In this document: positions 14,472-21,800 of the stretch, piece by piece
How positions within the stretch are numbered: the first letter of the stretch is position 1
Layout of the letters: each line of letters opens with the position of its first letter
Virus record (IMG/VR): IMGVR_UViG_3300028837_000165
Coordinates: 1 to 30,846 of that record
From: a virus
Strand: one strand, 5' to 3'
Length of the DNA stretch: 30,846 nt
Program-made: the position numbers and the translations under genes
The notes under the pieces: model-generated
Seen by the model: the letters and a program-made list of their open reading frames with translations, nothing else
Databases searched by the model: none
Told to the model about the DNA's origin: nothing

Positions 14472-15207
14472 TATAGAGACCAGCCCCAACACTGCTCACG
14501 TATGGGGGCTGTGGAACCAGAACGTTAGTATAGGCCAGTTGCGGGAGAGTAGCTACACCCTCTGCTGGGCTGCTAAATGGGACGGGGTTAAAGGGATTAT
14601 GTTTGACTCCCTGTACTATTCTTCTAACAAAAAAATGATGAAGGGACTCCATGCTCTGTTGGAAGAGGCTGATGTTGTAGTCCACTACAACGGTACTAAG
14701 TTTGATATACCAACAATCAACAAGGAGTTCTTACTGCTGGGGCTTGGCCCACCATCCCCCTACAAGCAGATAGATCTGCTGAGGACAGCAAGGAAGAAGT
14801 TTAAGTTTCCAAGTAACAAGCTGGACTACGTTGCCCAGGCCTTGGGGCTGGGAAAGAAGGTAACCCATGTGGGACATGAGCTATGGATCAAGTGTATGAA
14901 TAATGATCCTGCAGCATGGAAAATGATGGAGAAGTATAACAAAGGTGATGTAACTTTATTGGAGAAATTGTATGAGTGCCTTCTTCCCTGGATATCCAAT
15001 CATCCCAATTACGGTCTCTATTCTAGCCTTGATCGGCCTGTATGTACTAATTGCGGGTCACATAACCTCCACTCCAGAGGCTATAGTAGAACGAAGACTC
15101 AGATGTATCGCAGGTTCCGCTGTTCTAATTGTGGTACTTGGAGCCGTAGTAGGTTCACTGAAGTAGATCAAGAACTGAGGAACCGAATACTAGTACAGGA
15201 GGTCTAA
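14452..15207 (+). CDS. RNase H-fold (DEDD) 3'-5' exonuclease with C-terminal zinc ribbon
   Basis: 251 aa. DEDD-type motifs: HLDIETSP (D7, E9), VVHYNGTKFDIPTIN (76-90) and YNKGDVTLL (162-170, D166), the pattern of DnaQ/YprB-like ribonuclease-H-fold nucleases. After the nuclease domain come C198-x2-C201 and C224-x2-C227, a basic zinc ribbon that may bind nucleic acid. The phage polymerase already has its own proofreading domain, so this enzyme probably acts in DNA or RNA processing instead. It overlaps the small gene before it and is followed directly by the next gene. Confidence 0.75.
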   Translation: MKILHLDIETSPNTAHVWGLWNQNVSIGQLRESSYTLCWAAKWDGVKGIMFDSLYYSSNKKMMKGLHALLEEADVVVHYNGTKFDIPTINKEFLLLGLGPPSPYKQIDLLRTARKKFKFPSNKLDYVAQALGLGKKVTHVGHELWIKCMNNDPAAWKMMEKYNKGDVTLLEKLYECLLPWISNHPNYGLYSSLDRPVCTNCGSHNLHSRGYSRTKTQMYRRFRCSNCGTWSRSRFTEVDQELRNRILVQEV

Positions 15208-15402
15208 ATGCAACTGCATAACGTATATGGTTTCCCTAAATATAAGATGAGGAAGTTCCTAAATATTGTAGATAACTATTTTATAGTTAGGGAACAACAG
15301 GGGCCTATAGCGGCTAATGATTATATTGGGAGGTGTACTCCCAAACAACTTCGTAATCAAGTTGTACAGATGATAAACGCGAGGCTGAAAATACATGGAT
15401 GA
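15208..15402 (+). CDS. Unknown small basic protein
   Basis: 64 aa with a strong AGGAGG 6 nt before the ATG. Basic and helical (KYKMRKFLNIVDNYFIV, KQLRNQVVQMINARL). Overlaps the first nrdJ piece by 8 nt. No family recognised. Confidence 0.65.
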   Translation: MQLHNVYGFPKYKMRKFLNIVDNYFIVREQQGPIAANDYIGRCTPKQLRNQVVQMINARLKIHG

Positions 15403-15574
15403 CTATCAACGATACATCCACACATCTAGGTACGCTAGGTGGTTAGAGAAGGAGAAACGACGGGAGACTTGGGAAGAAACAGTAGATAGATATATTACTT
15501 TTTTTGCTCAGAGAATAGAAGACTCTGATATGAAAGACGAAGATAAAAAAGAACTACTGGAGATTCTTGGGTGA
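15395..15574 (+). CDS. nrdJ: Class II ribonucleotide reductase, N-terminal piece (NrdJ-a)
   Basis: 59 aa. SRYARWLEKEKRRETWEETV (11-30) is the N-terminal signature of adenosylcobalamin-dependent ribonucleoside triphosphate reductases. The frame stops at TGA (15572-15574) after residues ILG, exactly where an endonuclease gene starts (GTGA). The missing continuation resumes at 15939. NrdJ makes deoxyribonucleotides for phage replication. As a separate piece it could still assemble with the others, as reported for the split class I enzyme of Aeromonas phage Aeh1. Confidence 0.8.
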   Translation: MDDYQRYIHTSRYARWLEKEKRRETWEETVDRYITFFAQRIEDSDMKDEDKKELLEILG

Positions 15575-15942
15575 GGCCAAAAAAAGCATACATGGACCAA
15601 GTTAGCCATGCTAAGGAGCGTAAGATTCCTTGGTTAATGTCTTACGCAGATTGGCTAGAGTTGTGGTTATTATCAGGTAAATGGTTTTCCAGGGGCAAGT
15701 GTAAGGAACAATATCAAATGTGTAGGAAAGGAGATACAGGAGCCTACTCTACACGTAATTGTTTTATAGGAACAGTTGCTGAAAACCAAAAAGACAGACA
15801 CAAAATTTCTGATGCAGAGACAAAAAATATTATAGAGGAGTACAAGTATACTATGGTTCCACAATGGAAGTTAGGGCAGAAATATAGCCTTAGCCAAAGT
15901 GCTATATCTAGAATCGTGAATAAAAAAAGGAGGGGGGTGTGA
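15571..15942 (+). CDS. Homing-endonuclease-like gene inserted in nrdJ
   Basis: 123 aa from a GTG sharing bases with the NrdJ-a stop (GTGA), with GGAG upstream. Residues 17-72 (IPWLMSYADW...SGKW, RGK, YQMCRKGDTGAY, N-C-F-I-G-T) resemble a phage endonuclease family often labelled HNH. The C-terminus (ISDAETKNIIEEYK, then a turn, then LSQSAISRIVNKKR) is a recombinase-type helix-turn-helix. The gene occupies the whole of the insert, so there is no room for an intron. It ends by overlapping the GTG of the next nrdJ piece by 4 nt. It is a free-standing mobile element splitting nrdJ. Confidence 0.7.
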   Translation: MRPKKAYMDQVSHAKERKIPWLMSYADWLELWLLSGKWFSRGKCKEQYQMCRKGDTGAYSTRNCFIGTVAENQKDRHKISDAETKNIIEEYKYTMVPQWKLGQKYSLSQSAISRIVNKKRRGV

Positions 15943-16163
15943 AATCTATTAGACAGTCAATTTTAAACTTAGAAACTTGTCCCTCTATGAGATGTTTGAT
16001 GACAGCGGGGAAGGCACTTGAACGTGATAATGTTGCAGGATATAATTGTTCTTATAGGGCTGTGGATGATATTCGTGCTTTTGACGAGATTATGTATATC
16101 TTGCTCTGCGGTACTGGGGTTGGTTTTAGCATTGAGCGCCAGTATATTAATTCACTAGTCTAA
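15939..16163 (+). CDS. nrdJ: Class II ribonucleotide reductase, second piece (NrdJ-b)
   Basis: 74 aa from a GTG overlapping the endonuclease stop, with AAGGAGG upstream. It carries PSMRCLMTAGKALERDN, YNCSY (the active-site cysteine of class II/I reductases, part of the redox pair) and ILLCGTGVGFSIERQYIN, all highly conserved in NrdJ. The N-terminal residues (SIRQSILNLE) continue directly from NrdJ-a, so little or nothing was lost at the endonuclease insertion. It stops at TAA (16161-16163), right where homology resumes in another frame. Confidence 0.75.
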   Translation: MKSIRQSILNLETCPSMRCLMTAGKALERDNVAGYNCSYRAVDDIRAFDEIMYILLCGTGVGFSIERQYINSLV

Positions 16164-16329
16164 GATTCGACCCGCAGGAAGCAGGCTCAAGACTTTTGGA
16201 GGACGTGCTTCTGGCCCGGAACCACTCATCGAACTATTTGAATTTACCGTTAACATCTTTAAAGAAGCTAGCGGTAGGCAACTTAGGAGTTTAGAATGTC
16301 ATGATCTTGTTTGTAAAATTGCTGATATT

Positions 16330-17565
16330 GTGGTTGTTGGTGGGGTGCGGCGTAGTGCCCTTATTAGTCTTAGCAACCTTACTGATGAGCGGCTCCGATC
16401 CGCTAAATCTGGTGCTTGGTGGACTGATAACCCTCAACGTGCTTTGGCAAATAATAGCGTGTGCTATACTGAGTGCCCAGACATTGGAATTTTCTTAAAA
16501 GAATGGATAAGCTTATATGAGTCAAAGTCAGGAGAAAGGGGAATCTTCAATAGAGAAGCTTCTAGACGAGTTGCGGAGCGAAACGGACGTAGAGATCCAG
16601 ATCACGATTTTGGAACAAATCCTTGCTCAGAAATCATCCTTCGCTCAAAACAATTTTGTAACCTTACGGAAGTTGTCGTACGACCTGAAGATACCTTGGA
16701 TGGTCTTAAGGAAAAAGTTAGGCTTGCAACGATACTTGGAACTCTCCAATCTAGTCTTACGGGGTTTAGATATCTAAGTAGTAAATGGAAGAAGAATACT
16801 GAAGAGGAAGCCCTCCTTGGAGTATCCCTCACAGGGATAATGGATCACGAAGTATTAAGTGGGCAGGGATGTATGTTAGGAGAAGGTTGGAAAGGATTGC
16901 CTGAAATTTTAGAAGAACTAAAGGAGGTGGCAATTGAAACGAATAAAGAATGGGCTGAAAGGCTTGGTATCAATCCTTCAAGCGCTATTACTTGTGTTAA
17001 GCCTAGTGGTACTGTCAGTCAATTGGTTGATTCTTCAAGTGGCATCCATCCTAGGTATTCCAGAACATATATACGGACAGTACGTACAGATAAGAAGGAC
17101 CCTCTTTACGAGTTCTTAAAGGACTGTGGAGTACCAGTGGAGGATGCTATAGGGAAGGAAGGGAGTACTGCGATATTCTCATTCCCCGTGAAAGCTCCAG
17201 AAGGGAGTATCTTTAGGGATGGGATGGGGGCTATTGAACAACTGGAGCTATGGAAAATATATGCAACGTACTGGTGTGAGCATAAGCCTTCTATTACTGT
17301 GTACGTTAGGGAGCATGAATGGTTGGAGGTAGGTGCTTGGGTATACAGGAATTTTGATATCTGCTCTGGGATTAGTTTCCTTCCTCATACTGACCATATA
17401 TACAAGCAGGCTCCTTACCAGGAGATTACAGAAGAAGAGTATAATGAGTTAGTTAAGGATTTTCCAGAGATTATCTGGGAAGACTTTGATACGTATGAGT
17501 CAGAGGATAATACTACCTCAACTCAGGAGTTAGCGTGTACCGCAGGTGGGTGCGATATTATTTAA
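16330..17565 (+). CDS. nrdJ: Class II ribonucleotide reductase, C-terminal piece (NrdJ-c), possibly broken
   Basis: 411 aa from the first in-frame start (GTG 16330). NrdJ homology runs in this frame from 16159 (S-K-I-R-P-A-G-S, then FGGRASGPEPL), before any start codon. The catalytic loop GTNPCSEIILR (C99, E101) and QFCNLTEV (C110) are intact, as is the C-terminal C403-x4-C408 pair used for reduction. Compared with NrdJ proteins as I remember them, roughly 40-60 residues are absent between NrdJ-b and 16159, and the frame shifts by +1. No ribosome site precedes 16330. It may be a pseudogene, a tolerated piece, or an assembly error. Confidence 0.75.
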   Translation: MVVGGVRRSALISLSNLTDERLRSAKSGAWWTDNPQRALANNSVCYTECPDIGIFLKEWISLYESKSGERGIFNREASRRVAERNGRRDPDHDFGTNPCSEIILRSKQFCNLTEVVVRPEDTLDGLKEKVRLATILGTLQSSLTGFRYLSSKWKKNTEEEALLGVSLTGIMDHEVLSGQGCMLGEGWKGLPEILEELKEVAIETNKEWAERLGINPSSAITCVKPSGTVSQLVDSSSGIHPRYSRTYIRTVRTDKKDPLYEFLKDCGVPVEDAIGKEGSTAIFSFPVKAPEGSIFRDGMGAIEQLELWKIYATYWCEHKPSITVYVREHEWLEVGAWVYRNFDICSGISFLPHTDHIYKQAPYQEITEEEYNELVKDFPEIIWEDFDTYESEDNTTSTQELACTAGGCDII

Positions 17566-17794
17566 GTTTTGAGGTGGTTAGCTTAACCATCTTCTTTATA
17601 CAACCTCTAGGGTAGTGACAGGCATTGCCCTTTGGTTGTGTATCGGTAAGCACAATCCAATCATCATCCTCAAAATGAAGAAACCCCACTGACCAGAAAG
17701 GTGTGGGGTGTTCTTCGTTCTCGGACCATCCAGAGTACTCAGTTATATCTACCCACTGGATAGCAACTAAGTCTTTCATGTCCTTAGGCTTCAT
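17558..17794 (-). CDS. Unknown conserved-type phage protein
   Basis: 78 aa from the ATG at 17794, chosen because it overlaps the upstream stop as ATGA; an in-frame ATG at 17875 with AAGGAAGGA upstream gives 105 aa and is a real alternative. Contains IQWVDITEYSGW, PFWSVGFLHFEDDDWIVLTD and PRGCIKKMVKL, an arrangement I associate with small phage proteins of unknown role. It is the last gene of the leftward arm and its end overlaps the nrdJ end by 8 nt. Confidence 0.7.
   Translation of the reverse strand: MKPKDMKDLVAIQWVDITEYSGWSENEEHPTPFWSVGFLHFEDDDWIVLTDTQPKGNACHYPRGCIKKMVKLTTSKLK
17575..17589. terminator. Weak hairpin at the convergent junction
   Basis: TGGTTA (17575-17580) and TAACCA (17584-17589) form a 6-bp stem with a 3-nt loop, 10 nt past the nrdJ stop, followed on the plus strand by a T-rich stretch (TCTTCTTTAT). 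It might end rightward transcription, but the stem is AT-rich and lies in coding sequence of the minus-strand gene. Confidence 0.25.
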
Positions 17795-17997
17795 AGTAGT
17801 AGAAGAAGCGGGGAGACTAGGACAGCATAGGCAACTACATGCCCTACCCAATACCCTAAAGGTCTCTCCCTCCATGCCAGAAATCCTTCCTTGTTGTCGG
17901 TCCTATAAAACCATATCGGATAAGGTAACAGTTTCTTGAGAGGCTCTACGAATAGATTAATATACGGACCAAAGATTTTATGGAATAAGTTAAACAA
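17791..17997 (-). CDS. Unknown membrane-associated small protein
   Basis: 68 aa from a TTG, the only start in this frame after the upstream stop. Contains an amphipathic N-terminus (FGPYINLFVEPLKKLLPYP), the segment YRTDNKEGFLAWRERPLGYW and a hydrophobic C-terminus (VVAYAVLVSPLLLLL) that looks like a membrane segment. ATGA overlap with the next gene supports it; the ribosome site is weak. Located after the holin candidate, so a lysis role is possible. Confidence 0.55.
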   Translation of the reverse strand: MFNLFHKIFGPYINLFVEPLKKLLPYPIWFYRTDNKEGFLAWRERPLGYWVGHVVAYAVLVSPLLLLL

Positions 17998-18188
17998 AGC
18001 AACACCATACGTATTTAAAGATAACTACCTGTTGGATACCATCCAACATAAATATAAATGTATCTATAGGGCTAAGAGCAATCAATTGAAGATTATCAGT
18101 ACATATACTATAGGTAGTGGTGGTCATACGAAACAACTCCAATACCAGTATGTATCAGCGTATACAGTATACCATTGCCATCCACACA
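17998..18188. other. Non-coding gap with inverted repeats in the lysis region
   Basis: 191 nt without a convincing gene between the holin candidate and the next leftward gene. It holds an 8-bp perfect hairpin TGTTGGAT/ATCCAACA (18030-18037 and 18041-18048) and the 13-bp palindrome GTATACAGTATAC (18160-18172). Minus-strand ORFs of 21 and 45 codons exist here but have no supporting motif or ribosome site. Confidence 0.4.
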
Positions 18189-18593
18189 TTACCTTCTCCC
18201 ACCAAAATACAAACCCACTACAGCAGCGAGACTATGAGTGTCCATTGGAGTTATTGGGACTCCTCCTGCGACGTACCATGTTACCTTGTGAGAGGCGCCA
18301 AACAAGCCCCATAACAAGGATTGCTCCCCCGCTGTACCATAGTTCACTTCGAATCCCATCATCGCTGCAATTTTCGGGAGAACCATCACACTCAATACTA
18401 TGATTAGTGCCATTGCCCTCCTTGTCCACTGCACTGATTGAGGCAAGTCCTGTATTATTCTTTCCCTCGTATCCTTGTTTAGTGCTTCTACCAGACGTAA
18501 ATCCCTCTCCGCCCTTCTGTCTATCGCCTTTAAGAGTCCACCCAGAACCGCGCTCGATCCCATTGTCAGTACTTCTAATGGTATTATACTCAT
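18189..18593 (-). CDS. Candidate holin (GTA_holin_3TM-like membrane protein)
   Basis: 134 aa from the ATG at 18593 with GGGGGTGG upstream. It begins SIIPLEVLTMGSSAVLGGLL, has a charged helix (RRAERDLRLVEAL), then QWTRRAMALIIVLSVMVLP (membrane helix after W-T-R-R), a second hydrophobic segment (LLWGLFG...WYVAGGV) and ends ITPMDTHSLAAVVGLYFGG. This layout resembles three-TM phage and gene-transfer-agent holins, which permeabilise the inner membrane for lysis. Its 5' two-thirds overlap the lipoprotein gene in another frame. Confidence 0.6.
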   Translation of the reverse strand: MSIIPLEVLTMGSSAVLGGLLKAIDRRAERDLRLVEALNKDTRERIIQDLPQSVQWTRRAMALIIVLSVMVLPKIAAMMGFEVNYGTAGEQSLLWGLFGASHKVTWYVAGGVPITPMDTHSLAAVVGLYFGGRR

Positions 18594-18669
18594 GTCCACC
18601 CCCTAGGGAACACCCGTAGATGCTACCTAGAACTAAGATGCTTAATAAAAAGATCTTTAATTTCATCAT
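18232..18669 (-). CDS. Candidate u-spanin (lipobox plus C-terminal TM), overlaps holin gene
   Basis: 145 aa. The N-terminus is a lipoprotein signal (KLKIFLLSILVLGSIYG-C20; Tyr at -2 is unusual). A Gly/Ser/Asn-rich, hydrophilic middle follows, then a single hydrophobic helix YSGGAILVMGLVWRL (112-126) and a positively charged tail with four arginines, placing the C-terminus in the cytoplasm. This is the topology of unimolecular spanins such as T1 gp11 (131 aa), which join outer and inner membranes in the last step of lysis. About 120 codons are shared out of frame with the holin gene. No clear ribosome site; the start lies inside the preceding gene. If not a u-spanin, it may be a shorter lipoprotein. 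Confidence 0.5.
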   Translation of the reverse strand: MMKLKIFLLSILVLGSIYGCSLGGGHEYNTIRSTDNGIERGSGWTLKGDRQKGGEGFTSGRSTKQGYEGKNNTGLASISAVDKEGNGTNHSIECDGSPENCSDDGIRSELWYSGGAILVMGLVWRLSQGNMVRRRRSPNNSNGHS

Positions 18670-18802
18670 GATTGTCTACAATAAGCTGCCGTATTTCCTT
18701 ATGCTCTTGTGAATGTACGTCCTTGTATTCTTGTAGCTTTTGCACTGTTGCATACTTGCTATGGATGAGTTTCCATAGTATAGGAAATATAAATTTACTC
18801 AT
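18623..18802 (-). CDS. Small basic helical protein between internal virion and lysis genes
   Basis: 59 aa, ATG overlapping the stop of the 1409-aa gene (ATGA). N-terminus hydrophobic/amphipathic (KFIFPILWKLIH), then a charged helix (VQKLQEYKDVHSQEHKEIRQ) with histidines and a basic end. Overlaps the lipoprotein gene by 47 nt. The shape resembles small lysis-accessory or XhlA-like proteins, but that is a guess. Confidence 0.55.
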   Translation of the reverse strand: MSKFIFPILWKLIHSKYATVQKLQEYKDVHSQEHKEIRQLIVDNHDEIKDLFIKHLSSR

Positions 18803-21800
18803 TTGGCTAATTTTATACCCTCTATGATAGTTTGATCGTCATAGTAATCGCCATACTTGTGTCCGTTCTCTACCGCAATCATTCCTTTGATTAGCTTTAC
18901 CATTGTAGTTTCATCAGTTAAATCAATTACAGAATGGGGAGATATACCAGATAGCTTTGATACGGTATCAATATATGCTTTAGTATTATTCTCGTTAGCA
19001 GGTGCCCATGTACTTATAATACCAGTTAATGTATTAACTCCACGCTGCTTGTACTTCTTCATAATTTTAACAGCAGCACGTATACCTTGTTTGGGATCAA
19101 TAAACTGGGCGAATCTAGGATCTCCACTCTGATCTTTGGACAGTCCTTGCCAGTTAGCTCCTTGCTCTATATTAAGAGGATTGTTATTGGCAATACCCCT
19201 TGGAGCATCCCGTAGCCCTTTCCTAAGATCCTCAGGCATAGGAGCTGCATCCTGTAGCAGAGGTTGGCGCTTTGGAGAGGGCACATTAGTAGCTGCGTCA
19301 AGGATACCACTAGCTGTCTTAGCCATCCCACTGAAGACACCGCCACCACCTCCCCCGCTGGGGGCTATAACTGTTTCTTTGTTACCACCTCCACCATACG
19401 GACTAGTCGGCGCAGTTGTAGGTACACCAGCACTGCCCTGTGGAGCACCATAAGTTGGGAAGCCAGCTAAACTCTTAGCACCAGCAGCCAGAGATCCTTG
19501 GGCCATTCCCTGCTGTGCCCAGATAGGAGCAGCCTTGCTCAGAATATGAGTAAGGTTACTTTCTATTGGAGGAGAGTACTGACCTGGACCAGTTAGCCAT
19601 TTCTTACCAGTCATAACCTGCAGACCAGTACTAAGTAAAGTAGAAGTCTTATTAAGAGCTTCTTGCTCTGGCTTAGTCAGCCATTTGTAGGGTTCCATGA
19701 ACTGTTTGGATAATACCATACGAGTACCATCTCCAAACTCAATAGTAGATGGGTCTTGGTTCTCCCAGATGTTATGACCAGATAATTGATTATTAAGGAT
19801 GTTGCCCATAACCAGGAACATTAACATCCCACGTAATTGATAACTTTGATATAGTTTACGTTGCATACCACTCTTGTTAGCAAAAGCTTTATAGAATACT
19901 CGAACGTTGGCAGTCGTCCAGTCAGGAGCAAAGCCTACCATCTGCATACTAGCCCTACCAGACTTACTTACCAAATTGTATGCCAGTTGCCTGCCATATC
20001 TATTAGTCACATTCTCAGCTAAGCGCAGCCAGTTTAGCCCACCATAAGCATCATTAGTAAATTCAGCAGCTAATTTAGCTAACTGATCCTTACTAACTTT
20101 GCCAGCATAGCGTGAGGAAAGTTTCTGCATCTTATCCAGATAGGTAGAAATCTTAAACCCTGTATAGATACGATCCCACATCATACCATCAACCCACAAG
20201 TTGGATGCCTTAAGGGCGCCAACTGCTTTACCACCTACCGCGGTAGGCGCACCAAGTACAGGACCAAGGGCCTCAGTAGTAGTGTCTAGAACTCCACGAA
20301 TATCATCAAGTGATCCATAGAAAGTATCTGAACCAACATCATCTACAGTATTGAGGACTAATCCATTCTTTAATGCAACATCAATCTCATCTCCAAGCTC
20401 TCCTTTGCGTAAGGCTTCAAGATGAGGAGATTTACCTCTAAATGTATTGATTAAATTCTTTGTGGAATTTACTGGATGAGCTACTGCTTTCTCCAGCCCA
20501 CCAGCCATAAGGGCAGACTTCATAAGTGCCAGGGCGTGGAACGCAGACAGACTAACCGCCATCCTTTTCAGGAAGAAGTTAAGGGCCTGCACTCCCCTGA
20601 TGGGAGCAGAGAATTCAGCAACATTAAAAATACTCTTCACTGCTGGAGCTAGATCAGGATGCACAGCATGTCCAGCAAACCGAGGATGGTTTACCTGCCT
20701 GTATGTTTTAGGAGCATTCTCAACCCCCTTCACAACCAGGGGCTTGCCGGTAAGTGGATCTTTCATATATTTTAAAGAATGGAATAACTCAGTATTACGC
20801 TGGGCCTGATCTACAGACTTTTGATACACAGCTAGAATATCAGCTATATCTTTAGTGCGTGGCTGAAGCCCTGCTTCTTCACCAATAGCATACGTAGGAA
20901 TAACCCTTTTCTTTTCATGCATACTTTTGGTAGCCAGCCCGCGAGGTTGGTCCCCAAACATATCATCAATCAGTTCAGTAACACTCTTGGTAGGATGCTG
21001 CCACAGGTGGGCAACATAGTTCTCTAAGAGTTCTGATTCTTCGATCAATCCTTTCTTAACAATCTCTTTACCAATCTTGTCAAACTCTTCCCTGACGACC
21101 TTGGCAATTTCCTGCCCTTCAGGAGAAAGCTTGCTGATGTTCCCTGATTCTAGAGCAGTAGTTATTTCTTCTCGGAGGGCTTTGCCCCCGAATCTACCAC
21201 CACTAATATCATATAATGAATTCCTGAGATTGAGAATCCTACGCTCGCGCATAGCACCCTCCCCCTGCCATTTATTGTACAGCTTATCAAGACTTAGCTG
21301 CTTCTTAGGAGGAGAAGTTATGTGGTCGAGTACTTGGTTACGTCCTTTAAGCCACCCACGTAATACTCGTATGGCAAAGATACCACCCCCTGCAGCCAGA
21401 GCATAGCTTACCGCTGTTTCAAGATCATGCTCCTTAGAATAGCCAATAAGAGCGGCAGCTCCAGCAATACCAACAGTAGCTGCTAGACGAGGATCAACTT
21501 CCCCTTGCTGATCTTTGCGAGCTTTCTTTGCAGCAGGCGGAAGATCTTTAATATCCTTATCGAGCTTACGAGCTTGCGTTCCAAAGAAGGTTTTCATCTT
21601 CGGAGAATTCTCAGCCATCTCGTCAGCAAGTTCCTGTAAGGTTTTCATTTGCTTGCCGTCTACTTGAGCATCAATCATAGTTTTATGGAAATCTTCGTAT
21701 GCTTCGCGTAGTGTGGCGGGAGCCAACCTAGCTCCAGAACTTGATCTCCCCATAGGAGAATCAGCAAATTCAGCCATAGACATAATTGGCTCAGTTACAG

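Noticed and set aside
15571-15942. Group I or II intron in nrdJ
   Set aside because: The insert is filled by the endonuclease reading frame from end to end, leaving no space for an intron core, and both flanks have their own start/stop overlaps.
16144-16180. Intein or programmed +1 frameshift as the explanation of the second nrdJ break
   Set aside because: There is no extra sequence to be an intein, and a frameshift alone cannot restore the missing conserved residues, although it would join NSL to SKIRPAG.
16301-16498. Hydrophobic 65-codon ORF with apparent membrane segments
   Set aside because: It is an out-of-frame reading of conserved nrdJ sequence (VVVGGVRRSA region); hydrophobicity follows from the Val/Gly codons.
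17936-18403. 155-codon plus-strand ORF in the minus-strand lysis region
   Set aside because: Lies antisense to the holin, the lipoprotein frame and the gap; low-complexity composition, no ribosome site and no recognisable motif.
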